From: Lachnospiraceae bacterium | GTDB taxonomy: Bacteria > Bacillota > Clostridia > Lachnospirales > Lachnospiraceae | Length of the DNA: 64,000 nt | Assembly: GCA_004558185.1 (NCBI GenBank) | Contig: SFDP01000021.1 | Coordinates: 1-64,000 of the forward strand | Direction: 5' to 3' | Shown: in pieces, positions 34,933 through 42,915 of the stretch | How positions within the stretch are numbered: position 1 is the first letter of the stretch | How the letters are laid out: each line of letters starts with the position of its first letter | The notes under the pieces: generated by a model | The model's input: the letters and a program-made list of their open reading frames with translations, nothing else | Databases searched by the model: none | What the model was told of the DNA's origin: nothing | Translations under genes and position numbers: made by a program

Positions 34933-34959
34933 AAGAATAATCGCAAAGAGGTATTATCC

Positions 34960-35730
34960 ATGAAAAGTGTATGGAACAGCTTACTATTGGCTTTTTCACT
35001 GTACTCGATCAGCCCTAAGGCGAAGGTGGAAAGAAACCGTGAAAACAGCCGATTTATTCTTATTTTCATTCCCCTGGTGGGAGCAGTGATCGGTTTTTGC
35101 ATCAGCCGTTGGGCAATCGGCTATCCGTATCTGTGCAGCTATGCCATTCTTCCGGCAGTGGTGGGAGCGGTGATTCCCAGCCTGTTGTCGGCAGGAGCTC
35201 ACCTGGATGGTTTTTTCAGGACTATGGATGCACTGTATTCCAATAAACCCAGAGAAGAGAAGCTGCAGATCCTTGAAGATTCTCATGGGGGATATTTTGC
35301 CATAATCGCCTGTGTGTGGTATTTTATGATTGCTGTCGGAATCTGGAGCGAGATGCCGGTAGATGGTCTTTTCATTCTATCCTATAGCTTTGTGATTTCC
35401 CGATCTCTTTATGGGATATCTATTCTTGCCTCCAAACACGCAAAGGAAAGCAAATGCTCGGTATACATACCGGAAGGAGGCTTAAGGGGGATAGAGATTT
35501 TTATTCTGCTCTCCTACATAGGAGTGTGCGGAGTCCAAATGATAGTATTGAATCGGGAGGTAGGTATTGCCTGTCTGGGAGGAGCTGCGGCAGCATTCCT
35601 GATTCACCTGCATGTGGCAAAAAAGCATTTTGGTGGGATAACGGAGGACTCAGCAGGGTTCTTCGTACATATTTGTGAGGTTCTCATGCCACTGGCGGCT
35701 TTAATTGCCTATAAGCAATGGTGGGTGTAA
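34960..35730 (+). CDS. CobS-like membrane transferase with altered active-site motif
   Basis: Polytopic membrane protein of 256 residues resembling adenosylcobinamide-GDP ribazoletransferase, which joins the lower ligand in cobalamin synthesis. The metal-binding motif, usually HLDGxxDTxD, reads HLDGFFRTMD (81-90), so the central Asp is Arg87, while D83 and D90 remain. The following EDSHGG replaces the usual KDSRIG. No other cobalamin gene and no cobalamin riboswitch is nearby; the gene follows the DUF3048 gene by 27 bases. It may be an inactive or re-purposed relative, or an enzyme tolerant of the change. Confidence 0.7.
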   Translation: MKSVWNSLLLAFSLYSISPKAKVERNRENSRFILIFIPLVGAVIGFCISRWAIGYPYLCSYAILPAVVGAVIPSLLSAGAHLDGFFRTMDALYSNKPREEKLQILEDSHGGYFAIIACVWYFMIAVGIWSEMPVDGLFILSYSFVISRSLYGISILASKHAKESKCSVYIPEGGLRGIEIFILLSYIGVCGVQMIVLNREVGIACLGGAAAAFLIHLHVAKKHFGGITEDSAGFFVHICEVLMPLAALIAYKQWWV

Positions 35731-35786
35731 GAGAAGAGATAACCACAGGTAATGGCTGACATAACTTTTTTTCATATTAAGGAATA

Positions 35787-35815
35787 TTGACAATGGAAAA
35801 GGCAGAGATTATCCT
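35787..35815 (+). promoter_or_regulatory. Promoter of the liv operon
   Basis: Perfect TTGACA (35787-35792), 17 bases, TATCCT (35810-35815). The transcript would have a leader of about 230 bases before livJ. Confidence 0.7.
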
Positions 35816-35891
35816 TATTAGATAAAGATTTGTAACGCTTGGGAAGAGTTTTCAGTCGGCTTCCGATGCTTACGAAGATTTACAGTCATTG

Positions 35892-35956
35892 AAGCGAAAA
35901 CGCTTCGGAATGGAGGGAGGTTGAATAAATTGCTCGATAGCAATCTATTCAACTAG
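35892..35956 (+). repeat. Short type B module end plus hairpin
   Basis: AAGCG-AAAA-CGCTT and TCGGAATGGAGG repeat the last hairpin and ribosome-binding site of the full module 140 bases downstream. A stem formed by TTGAATA/TATTCAA and ATTGC/GCAAT follows. A TTG directly after the GGAGG opens an 11-codon frame with Leu codons TTG, CTC and CTA, ending at TAG 35956. Confidence 0.65.
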
Positions 35957-36054
35957 GAATTTGTGTTGAAGCGTCACAAATTCTGTGATCACAGAGCAAA
36001 ATTTGAGATTTTGCTCGTGTTCCTCAGCGAAAACGCTTCGGAATGGAGGAAATT
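35955..36054 (+). repeat. Type B three-hairpin/RBS module before livJ
   Basis: Stems GAATTTGTG/CACAAATTC (35957-35983), GAGCAAAAT/ATTTTGCTC (35994-36016) and AGCG-AAAA-CGCT (36026-36037), then TCGGAATGGAGGAAATT up to the livJ ATG. Stem 2 differs in sequence from the azlD copy yet still pairs, which implies conserved structure. Confidence 0.88.
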
Positions 36055-37275
36055 ATGAAAAAACTGGTAAGTCTTATGCTGGTTCTTTCCATGGTGGCTG
36101 CCTTACTGGCCGGCTGTGGGAATAAAACAGCAGCGAACAATGGTGCAGAAGCAGGAACAGAAGGTGCTGCTAATGCAGAGGGAACAGAAGATGCTGCCGG
36201 AGGAAGTGCAGCGACTGGTGAGGGCTTTAGAATAGGTGGTATCGGGCCTCTGACCGGTGGAGCAGCCGTTTATGGTATTGCCGTTAAGAACGGTGCTCAG
36301 TTGGCCGTGGATGAGATCAATGCGGCAGGAGGAATTAACGGAACACCTATCGTTTTTACCTTTGAAGATGATGAACATGATCCGGAGAAGGCAGTGAATG
36401 CCTACAACACCTTAAAGGACTGGAATATGCAGCTTCTGATGGGAACGGTAACCAGCGGTCCCTGTCTTGCGGTTGCAGAGGAAACCATGAATGATAATAT
36501 GTTTATGCTTACTCCCAGTGGTACTGCAGTAGAATGTGTACAGTATGACAATGCTTTCCGTGTATGCTTCTCTGATCCTAACCAGGGAGGTAAATCTGCA
36601 GAATACATCGGCACCAACAAAATTGCTTCCAAGGTGGCTGTGATCTATGACAGTTCCGATGTATATTCTTCCGGTATTTATGCTGAATTTGCCAAGACAG
36701 CTCCTGAGTATGGTATTGAAATCGTAGCGGCAGAGGCTTTTACTGCAGACAATAAGACCGATTTTACCATTCAGCTTCAGAAGGCGAAGGATGGAGGAGC
36801 AGAATTGGTATTCCTGCCTATTTATTATCAGGAAGCAGCTTTGATTTTAAGTCAGGCTAATAGTATGGGATTTGCACCCATGTTCTTTGGCTGTGACGGC
36901 CTTGATGGAATCCTTTCAGTTGAAGATTTTGATCCTGCACTGGCAGAGGGTGTTATGCTTTTGACTCCTCTGGTAGCAGATGAGAACGACAAGACCAGAG
37001 CCTTCGTAGCAGCCTATGAGGAAGCATATGGGGAGACCCCTATTCAGTTTGCAGCTAATGCTTATGATGCAATGTATATCATTAAAGCAGCGCTGGAGCA
37101 GTCCGGGGTAAGTGCACAGATGAGTGCATCGGAAATCTGCGACTTACTGAAGACAGCAATGACTGAAGTTACAGTAAGCGGTATTACAGGTGAGATGACC
37201 TGGACCGCAGATGGTGAAGTAAATAAAGAGCCTAAAGCAGTTAAAATTGTAGACGGTGCTTATACAGCAATGTAG
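36055..37275 (+). CDS. livJ: Branched-chain amino acid ABC transporter substrate-binding lipoprotein
   Basis: Periplasmic-binding-fold lipoprotein of 406 residues with lipobox LAGC (18-21), an Ala/Glu/Gly-rich linker and the LivJ/LivK-type domain (FRIGGIGPLTGGAAVYG, then NGAQLAVDEINAAGGING). It binds Leu, Ile, Val or a related ligand outside the cell for the LivHMGF importer that follows. The upstream in-frame ATG at 36043 is inside the repeat's GGAATGGAGGAA, so 36055 is the start. An intra-operon terminator follows the gene, as for the sugar importer. Confidence 0.92.
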   Translation: MKKLVSLMLVLSMVAALLAGCGNKTAANNGAEAGTEGAANAEGTEDAAGGSAATGEGFRIGGIGPLTGGAAVYGIAVKNGAQLAVDEINAAGGINGTPIVFTFEDDEHDPEKAVNAYNTLKDWNMQLLMGTVTSGPCLAVAEETMNDNMFMLTPSGTAVECVQYDNAFRVCFSDPNQGGKSAEYIGTNKIASKVAVIYDSSDVYSSGIYAEFAKTAPEYGIEIVAAEAFTADNKTDFTIQLQKAKDGGAELVFLPIYYQEAALILSQANSMGFAPMFFGCDGLDGILSVEDFDPALAEGVMLLTPLVADENDKTRAFVAAYEEAYGETPIQFAANAYDAMYIIKAALEQSGVSAQMSASEICDLLKTAMTEVTVSGITGEMTWTADGEVNKEPKAVKIVDGAYTAM

Positions 37276-37288
37276 ATTTAGACCAGAG

Positions 37289-37314
37289 AGGGCCGATAAT
37301 GTCGGCCCTTTTTT
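37289..37314 (+). terminator. Intra-operon terminator after livJ
   Basis: AGGGCCGA pairs with TCGGCCCT, followed by T6. Partial read-through would keep the binding protein in excess of the membrane components. Confidence 0.85.
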
Positions 37315-37353
37315 ACATAAGATTTTATGACAAGATGAGATTTGGAGGGGTTT

Positions 37354-38238
37354 ATGAGCAGTTTTTTCACCTTTTTAATTAACGGAATAAGTCTGGGAAG
37401 TATTTACGCCATTATTGCCCTGGGCTATACGATGGTGTATGGTATTGCCAAAATGTTGAATTTTGCCCATGGCGATGTCATTATGGTGGGCAGCTATATG
37501 GTATTTTTATCTATGGGCTCCCTAGGACTTCCGCCTTATCTTGCGGTACTGCTGGCAATAGCAGTCTGCACTGTTTTGGGAATAACCATTGAGAAAATTG
37601 CTTATAAGCCCCTGCGTAAGGCTTCGCCTCTGGCCGTTTTGATTACGGCTATCGGAGTAAGCTATTTTTTACAGAATGCGGCACTGCTGCTTTTTGGAGC
37701 AAATACCAAAATGTTTACATCGGTAATCTCACTTCCGGCGATCACATTGGCAGATGGGAGCATTAATATTACCGGGGAAACCCAGGTGACTATCGTGGTC
37801 TGTGTGATTATTATGATCGCCTTAAGTCTGTTTATCAAGAAAACGAAAGCAGGTCAGGCAATGCTGGCTGTTTCTGAGGATAAGGGGGCGGCAGAGCTGA
37901 TGGGAGTGAATGTAAACGGAACGATTTCTCTCACCTTTGCCATTGGTTCGGCTCTGGCCGCTGTTGCAGGGGTACTGCTCTGCTCTGCCTATCCCACACT
38001 TAATCCCTATACCGGCTCCATGCCCGGAATCAAGGCCTTTACGGCAGCAGTATTTGGTGGTATCGGCTCCATCCCGGGTGCTTTTGTAGGCGGAATCCTG
38101 TTGGGAGTAATTGAGAATCTGAGTAAGGCTTATATTTCTTCGCAATTGTCAGATGCAATCGTATTTTCGGTACTGATCATTGTTCTACTGGTGAAGCCCA
38201 CCGGTATTTTAGGGAAGAAGCTGAACGAAAAGGTTTGA
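37354..38238 (+). CDS. livH: Branched-chain amino acid ABC transporter permease LivH
   Basis: Membrane permease of 294 residues with about eight helices and the LivH opening GISLGSIYAIIALGYTMVYG, then KMLNFAHGDV. The GMPGIKAFTAAVFGGIGSIP-like block near the C-terminus (SMPGIKAFTAAVFGG) is the ATPase-contact region. It pairs with LivM. The ATG at 37354 follows GGAGGGG; the in-frame TTG at 37342 overlaps it and is rejected. Confidence 0.95.
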   Translation: MSSFFTFLINGISLGSIYAIIALGYTMVYGIAKMLNFAHGDVIMVGSYMVFLSMGSLGLPPYLAVLLAIAVCTVLGITIEKIAYKPLRKASPLAVLITAIGVSYFLQNAALLLFGANTKMFTSVISLPAITLADGSINITGETQVTIVVCVIIMIALSLFIKKTKAGQAMLAVSEDKGAAELMGVNVNGTISLTFAIGSALAAVAGVLLCSAYPTLNPYTGSMPGIKAFTAAVFGGIGSIPGAFVGGILLGVIENLSKAYISSQLSDAIVFSVLIIVLLVKPTGILGKKLNEKV

Positions 38239-38277
38239 TCCTTTTGGAGAAATGTGCAGGAAAGAACGGAGGAAATC

Positions 38278-39348
38278 ATGAAGAGAGAAAGAATAGCTAA
38301 GTCTACAAGAAGCACATGGATTACCTTAGGGATAGTGGTGGTGGCCTATGTGATTATGCAGATATTAGGCCAGGCAGGTATGCTGACCAGTCTGGTTAAG
38401 GGCCTTTTGGTCCCCTTATGCACCTATGCAATTATGGCGATTTCATTAAATTTAACGGTAGGAATTTTGGGAGAATTAAGCCTGGGGCACGCAGGCTTTA
38501 TGTGTGTAGGTGCCTTTTCCAGTGCATTTTTTTCCCTTTGCATGAAGGAAACCATGGCTGCCGGTCCGCGTTTTTTTACGGCTCTGCTGATTGGAATTGG
38601 AGCGGCTGCTCTCAGCGGACTGCTGATTGGAATTCCGGTATTGCGTTTGAGGGGAGACTATCTGGCTATTGTAACGTTGGCCTTCGGAGAGATTATCAAA
38701 AATTTAGTGAATGTACTCTATGTGGGAAGAGACCAGGAGGGCTTCCACTTTTCTATGAAGGATTCCATAGCTCTGGGATTAGGAGAGGATGGAAAGGTAC
38801 TGATTAATGGCGCCCAGGGAATTACAGGTACACCAAAGGATTCCAATTTTACGGTTGCAGTGGTACTCCTGTTGATTACACTGATCGTCGTGCTGAATTT
38901 AATCCACTCCCGTTCCGGTCGTGCCATCATGGCTATTAGGGATAATCGCATCGCAGCGGAATCGGTGGGGATTAATATTACCCGCTACAAGCTGCTGGCT
39001 TTCTCCATCTCGGCAGGGCTGGCGGGGATGGCAGGAGTGCTGTATGCCCATAATCTGTCCACTCTGGCAGCTCAGCCTAAGAACTTCGGATACAATATGT
39101 CGATTATGATTCTGGTATATGTGGTGCTGGGAGGTATTGGCAATATTCGAGGCTCCATGATTGCAGCAGTAATCCTTACCCTGCTTCCCGAGCTGCTGCG
39201 AGAGCTGCAGGATTATCGTATGTTGATCTATTCCATTGTGCTCATCGTCATGATGCTCTTTAACTGGAGTCCTAAGGCAAAGGAATGGAGAGAAAAGTAT
39301 TCGTTAAGACGGCTTGTGAGCAAGATAGCAGCAAAGGAGGAAGCATAG
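38278..39348 (+). CDS. livM: Branched-chain amino acid ABC transporter permease LivM
   Basis: Membrane permease of 356 residues with about ten helices. LivM features are ELSLGHAGFMCVGAFSSAFF (split by a helix turn), LRGDYLAIVTLAFGEI and the cytoplasmic loop AIRDNRIAAESVGIN. It forms the translocation path with LivH. Start at the ATG after ACGGAGGA; an upstream in-frame GTG at 38254 is rejected. The stop codon abuts livG. Confidence 0.95.
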   Translation: MKRERIAKSTRSTWITLGIVVVAYVIMQILGQAGMLTSLVKGLLVPLCTYAIMAISLNLTVGILGELSLGHAGFMCVGAFSSAFFSLCMKETMAAGPRFFTALLIGIGAAALSGLLIGIPVLRLRGDYLAIVTLAFGEIIKNLVNVLYVGRDQEGFHFSMKDSIALGLGEDGKVLINGAQGITGTPKDSNFTVAVVLLLITLIVVLNLIHSRSGRAIMAIRDNRIAAESVGINITRYKLLAFSISAGLAGMAGVLYAHNLSTLAAQPKNFGYNMSIMILVYVVLGGIGNIRGSMIAAVILTLLPELLRELQDYRMLIYSIVLIVMMLFNWSPKAKEWREKYSLRRLVSKIAAKEEA

Positions 39349-40107
39349 ATGGCATTATTGGAGGTAAAGAATTTAGGCATCTCCTTTGGTGGACTTCGGG
39401 CAGTAGACAGCTTTGAAATCAACATTGAAAAGGGGCAGCTATATGGTCTGATCGGGCCTAACGGAGCAGGAAAAACAACGGTATTTAACCTGCTCACCGG
39501 GGTATATAAGCCGTCAGACGGGAAAATCAGTCTGGATGGGAAAAATATTACGGGAAAAGGAACGATTGAGATTAATCAGGCGGGTATTGCCAGAACCTTT
39601 CAGAATATTCGTCTGTTCAAGGAATTGACGGTACTGGATAACGTGAAGGTGGGACTCCATAACAGCTACACCTATTCAACAGCAGAGGGAATTTTCCGCC
39701 TGCCCCGATTCTTTAAGGTAGAAAAGAAAATGAAGGAAAAGGCTCTGGAGCTGTTAAAGGTATTTGATTTGGATCAGGAGGCAGATTATCTGGCATCAAA
39801 TCTTCCCTACGGAAAGCAGAGAAAGCTGGAAATTGCAAGAGCTCTGGCGACAGGACCAAAGCTGCTGCTTTTAGATGAGCCTGCCGCAGGAATGAATCCG
39901 AATGAAACGAAAGAGCTGATGGAAACTATCCGTTTTGTGCGGGATACTTTTGAGATGACGATTCTTCTGATTGAGCATGATATGAAGCTGGTTTCCGGCA
40001 TCTGCGAGGAACTGACCGTATTAAATTTTGGCCAGGTTTTGGCACAGGGAAAAACCCAGGAGGTTTTAAACAATCCTCAGGTAATTAAAGCCTATCTGGG
40101 TGAATAA
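39349..40107 (+). CDS. livG: Branched-chain amino acid ABC transporter ATPase LivG
   Basis: ATPase of 252 residues with Walker A GPNGAGKTT (36-44), the LivG-type signature LPYGKQRKLEIARAL in place of the common LSGGQ, Walker B LLLLDEPAAGMNPNE and the switch His in LIEHDMKLV. It works with LivF to drive uptake. It starts directly after the livM stop codon. Confidence 0.95.
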   Translation: MALLEVKNLGISFGGLRAVDSFEINIEKGQLYGLIGPNGAGKTTVFNLLTGVYKPSDGKISLDGKNITGKGTIEINQAGIARTFQNIRLFKELTVLDNVKVGLHNSYTYSTAEGIFRLPRFFKVEKKMKEKALELLKVFDLDQEADYLASNLPYGKQRKLEIARALATGPKLLLLDEPAAGMNPNETKELMETIRFVRDTFEMTILLIEHDMKLVSGICEELTVLNFGQVLAQGKTQEVLNNPQVIKAYLGE

Positions 40108-40132
40108 AGAGAAAAGAGGAAAGTCTGGGGTA

Positions 40133-40164
40133 AATGCGGCTAAAGCAACAGAATGAGAGGAAAT
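40133..40164 (+). repeat. Degenerate type A module before livF
   Basis: GCGGCTAAAGCAACAGAATGAGAGGAA differs from the type A end (GCTGCTAAAGCAGCAGAATGAGAGGAA in full copies) at only two positions, which break the hairpin. The ribosome-binding tail is unchanged. Confidence 0.7.
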
Positions 40165-40170
40165 AAGTCA

Positions 40171-40875
40171 ATGCTTAGTGTGAAAAATCTGGAAGTCCAT
40201 TATGGAATGATCAAGGCGATAAAGGATGTGTCTTTTGAGGTAAATCAGGGAGAGGTTATTGCTCTGATTGGAGCTAACGGAGCAGGTAAAACCACAATTT
40301 TGCATACTGTCAGCGGCCTGCTGCAGGCCAGCAAAGGTCAGGTGATTTTTGAAGGAAGAGATATTACTAAGGTACCGGCTTATAAAATTGTCGGTCTGGG
40401 AATGGCTCATGTGCCGGAAGGGCGGCGAGTATTCTCCCAGCTAACGGTATTGGAAAATCTTCGTCTGGGAGCCTATACCCGGAAGGATAAACGGGAGATG
40501 GAAGAAACGCTGAAGATGATTTATACTCGATTTCCCCGTCTTGAAGAGCGTAAAAATCAGGTTGCAGGGACTTTGTCCGGCGGAGAGCAGCAGATGCTGG
40601 CTATGGGGAGGGCATTAATGAGCCATCCCAGGATTGTTTTAATGGATGAGCCCTCTATGGGATTATCGCCTATTTTTGTGGAAGAAGTATTCAATATTAT
40701 TCGGGATATTTCTGCCAGCGGAACAACGGTACTTTTGGTGGAGCAGAATGCCAAAAAAGCTCTTACGATCGCCGACAGAGCTTATGTATTGGAAACCGGA
40801 AATATCATTCTTGAGGGAGAGGCAGATAAGCTGATGAATGATGAATCCGTGAAACGGGCTTATTTAGGCGAATAG
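40171..40875 (+). CDS. livF: Branched-chain amino acid ABC transporter ATPase LivF
   Basis: ATPase of 234 residues with Walker A GANGAGKTT, signature LSGGEQQMLAMGRAL, Walker B IVLMDEPSMGLSP and switch region LLVEQNAKKAL, all typical of LivF. It completes the importer. The ATG at 40171 (MLSVKNLEVHYG) fits family N-termini. The in-frame ATG at 40153 is again the repeat-borne one that overlaps the Shine-Dalgarno sequence. Confidence 0.94.
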   Translation: MLSVKNLEVHYGMIKAIKDVSFEVNQGEVIALIGANGAGKTTILHTVSGLLQASKGQVIFEGRDITKVPAYKIVGLGMAHVPEGRRVFSQLTVLENLRLGAYTRKDKREMEETLKMIYTRFPRLEERKNQVAGTLSGGEQQMLAMGRALMSHPRIVLMDEPSMGLSPIFVEEVFNIIRDISASGTTVLLVEQNAKKALTIADRAYVLETGNIILEGEADKLMNDESVKRAYLGE

Positions 40876-40916
40876 CAGGATGGTTCAGGAACAGAACAAG
40901 AGCAGGAATTGGGAAT

Positions 40917-40936
40917 GCTTCGGAATGGAGGAAAAG
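40917..40936 (+). repeat. Type B module end before the kinase-like gene
   Basis: TGCTTCGGAATGGAGGAAAA matches the last 17-18 bases of the livJ module, without the hairpin's left arm. It supplies GGAGGA for the next gene. Confidence 0.5.
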
Positions 40937-41572
40937 ATGGGAAGACTGGTAATCACGATAGCAAGAAGCTATGGCAGCGGTGGAAGAACGATGGGAAAGC
41001 TCCTGGCCGGGGAATTGGGGCTGCAATATTATGATCGGGAGCTGGTGCGTTTGGCTTCTGACAAAAGTGGTGTGAATGAAGCTCTTTTTGGCCAGGTGGA
41101 TGAAAAGGTAAAATCCAATTCCCTGTTTGCCAGGGCAAAAAAGCTGACGGCAGGGGCAGCCCTTTCGCCGGATAGTGAAGACTTTGTATCGGAGGAAAAT
41201 CTCTTTCGGCTTCAGGCAGAGGTGATTAGGGAGCTGGCTGCCAGTGAAGATTGTGTTATTGTAGGAAGATGTGCGGATTATGTATTGAAGGATAATCCCG
41301 ATGTAATTCGTTTATATTGTTATGCACCTCTAAAGGACTGTATGGAAAGGGAACGCCAGTTATCCGGCCTGGAGGATAAAGAAATCATAAAAAAAATTGA
41401 GCGAATTGACAGGGAAAGGGCAGAATATTATAAACGCTACACCGGAAGGAACTGGAACGATGCCAGCAACTATGATCTCTGCCTGAACACTACTTCCATG
41501 AGTTATCCTGAATTAATCAGTGTGGTAAAGTCCTATATCAAGGTATTCAGGGAAAGCCGGGGGCGTGCATAG
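40937..41572 (+). CDS. Cytidylate kinase-like family protein
   Basis: P-loop protein of 211 residues of the cytidylate-kinase-like family (PF13189). The nucleotide loop reads ARSYGSGGRTMGK, then an RELVRLASDKSG region and a lid-like stretch RIDRERAEYYKRYTGRNW. It probably phosphorylates a nucleotide or small molecule, but members are distinct from the essential Cmk. The start is the ATG after GGAGGAAAAG; the long in-frame extension back to 40880 crosses the repeat and is rejected. It could be co-transcribed with the liv operon. Confidence 0.85.
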   Translation: MGRLVITIARSYGSGGRTMGKLLAGELGLQYYDRELVRLASDKSGVNEALFGQVDEKVKSNSLFARAKKLTAGAALSPDSEDFVSEENLFRLQAEVIRELAASEDCVIVGRCADYVLKDNPDVIRLYCYAPLKDCMERERQLSGLEDKEIIKKIERIDRERAEYYKRYTGRNWNDASNYDLCLNTTSMSYPELISVVKSYIKVFRESRGRA

Positions 41573-41617
41573 AAAAAGGCTGGTGGAAGCCTGTCGGCCT
41601 GCAGAAGGGAGAAGGAG

Positions 41618-42802
41618 ATGCTGGTACAAAAATATGCAGATATGCTTAAAGGAAAATCCGTAATCCGAATGCTGTCTGAATTTGCGCAGAAGCGAGGGAA
41701 GGAAATCGGGTATGAGAATGTATTCGATTACAGTCTGGGGAATCCTTCGGTTCCCGTTCCGGAGGCCTTCACCAGAACCTGTATAGAGCTTTTGGAAAAG
41801 GAAGAACCCGGAAAGCTCCATGGGTATAGTCAAAGCCTGGGGAATCCTTCAGTTCGCAGAAAGGTTGCCGATTCCCTGAACAAGCGATTTGGAATGAACT
41901 ATACGGAAAATCATATTTTTATGGCCAGTGGGGCGGCAGGGGCGCTTGCCCATGCGTTCAGGCTAATTGCTGCAGAGGGGGATGAAATCATCACTTTCGC
42001 TCCCTTTTTTCCGGAGTATACCCCTTATGTAAATTTGACCGGGGCCAGACTGAAGGTGGTTGCTCCGCAAACAATTGATTTTCAGATTAATCTGGAAGCC
42101 TTTGAAGGAATGATAGGGGAAAAAACGAAGGCAGTATTAGTAAATACCCCCAATAATCCCACCGGAGCAGTTTATTCAAGGGCTGTATTGGAAAAGCTGG
42201 CAAAGATATTAGACAGAAAAAGTGAGGAATTGGGGCATCGTATCTATCTGATTTCGGATGAACCATATCGTGAAATTATCTTTACCGGAGTGGAGGCGCC
42301 TTATGTTTCGCATTTTTATGACTATACGATTTCCTGCTATTCTTTTTCAAAATCCTTGTCTTTGCCGGGAGAACGAATAGGCTATGTGGCGGTAAATCCG
42401 GCCTGTCCTGACGCAGAGACTATGATTCAGATGTGCGGACAGATTTCCAGAGGAATTGGGCATAACTGTCCTGCCTCACTGATTCAGTTGGCGGTAGCGG
42501 AGCATTTGGATAAAACAGCAGATTTGTCTGTATACGAAACCAATGGAATGCTGCTGTATGAAGAATTAATAAGGCTTGGCTTTACCTGCGTGAAGCCGGG
42601 AGGAACCTTCTACCTTTTTCCTAAGGCACTGGAGGAGGATGCGAAACTCTTCTGCGAAAAAGCCTTAAAATATGATTTGGTTATGGTGCCGGGAGATTCC
42701 TTTGGGTGCCCCGGTTATTTTCGTATGGCTTATTGTATTGATACAAAGAAGGTGGAAAGAAGCCTGGAGGCCATCAGAGAATTTGTCAAAAACGAATATT
42801 AG
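41618..42802 (+). CDS. Class I/II pyridoxal-phosphate aminotransferase
   Basis: Aspartate-aminotransferase-fold enzyme of 394 residues. Visible blocks are the NTPNNPTGAVYS motif, DEPYREIIF and the Schiff-base Lys in SFSKSLSLPGERIGYV. The C-terminal Arg that binds the substrate carboxylate lies in GYFRMAYC. Amino-acid specificity cannot be read; placement after a branched-chain amino acid importer makes an amino acid substrate plausible. GGGAGAAGGAG precedes the ATG. Confidence 0.92.
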   Translation: MLVQKYADMLKGKSVIRMLSEFAQKRGKEIGYENVFDYSLGNPSVPVPEAFTRTCIELLEKEEPGKLHGYSQSLGNPSVRRKVADSLNKRFGMNYTENHIFMASGAAGALAHAFRLIAAEGDEIITFAPFFPEYTPYVNLTGARLKVVAPQTIDFQINLEAFEGMIGEKTKAVLVNTPNNPTGAVYSRAVLEKLAKILDRKSEELGHRIYLISDEPYREIIFTGVEAPYVSHFYDYTISCYSFSKSLSLPGERIGYVAVNPACPDAETMIQMCGQISRGIGHNCPASLIQLAVAEHLDKTADLSVYETNGMLLYEELIRLGFTCVKPGGTFYLFPKALEEDAKLFCEKALKYDLVMVPGDSFGCPGYFRMAYCIDTKKVERSLEAIREFVKNEY

Positions 42803-42823
42803 ATGATATAAGGGACAAAAAGC

Positions 42824-42884
42824 AAAAATCATTTCCTCTTGCAGCATAAGATACAGCACCATTGCTGGAGAGGATGATTTTTTC
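42824..42884 (+). terminator. Terminator of the aminotransferase gene
   Basis: A long hairpin: AAAAATCAT-TTCCTCT pairs with AGAGGATGATTTTT with an inner CAGCA/TGCTG stem, followed by T6C. It overlaps an upstream in-frame ATG of the patatin gene, which supports the later start of that gene. Confidence 0.7.
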
Positions 42885-42915
42885 ATCAGAAAGAGAAAGG
42901 CGAGGAGGGATTAGG

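Larger units (their letters stand above)
35731..36054 (+). other. Structured leader region of the liv operon
   Basis: A gap of 324 bases without an evident gene. It holds a promoter (35787-35815), a short type B module end (35893-35920), a symmetrical hairpin that overlaps a tiny Leu-rich frame (35921-35956), and a full type B three-hairpin module leading into livJ. Confidence 0.7.

Noticed and set aside
34933..34959. Cobalamin riboswitch expected before a cobS-like gene
   Set aside because: Only 27 bases separate it from the previous gene, and no cobalamin-box sequence is visible there or upstream of the DUF3048 gene.
35816..36054. T-box leader for branched-chain amino acid control of livJ
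   Set aside because: The conserved T-box (AGGGTGGNACCGCG) is not seen, nor is a matching terminator/antiterminator pair; the hairpins belong to the repeat modules.
9875..40164. Type A repeats as a dispersed CRISPR or recombination array
   Set aside because: Copies are kilobases apart, always precede or abut genes, lack regular spacers and have no cas genes nearby.
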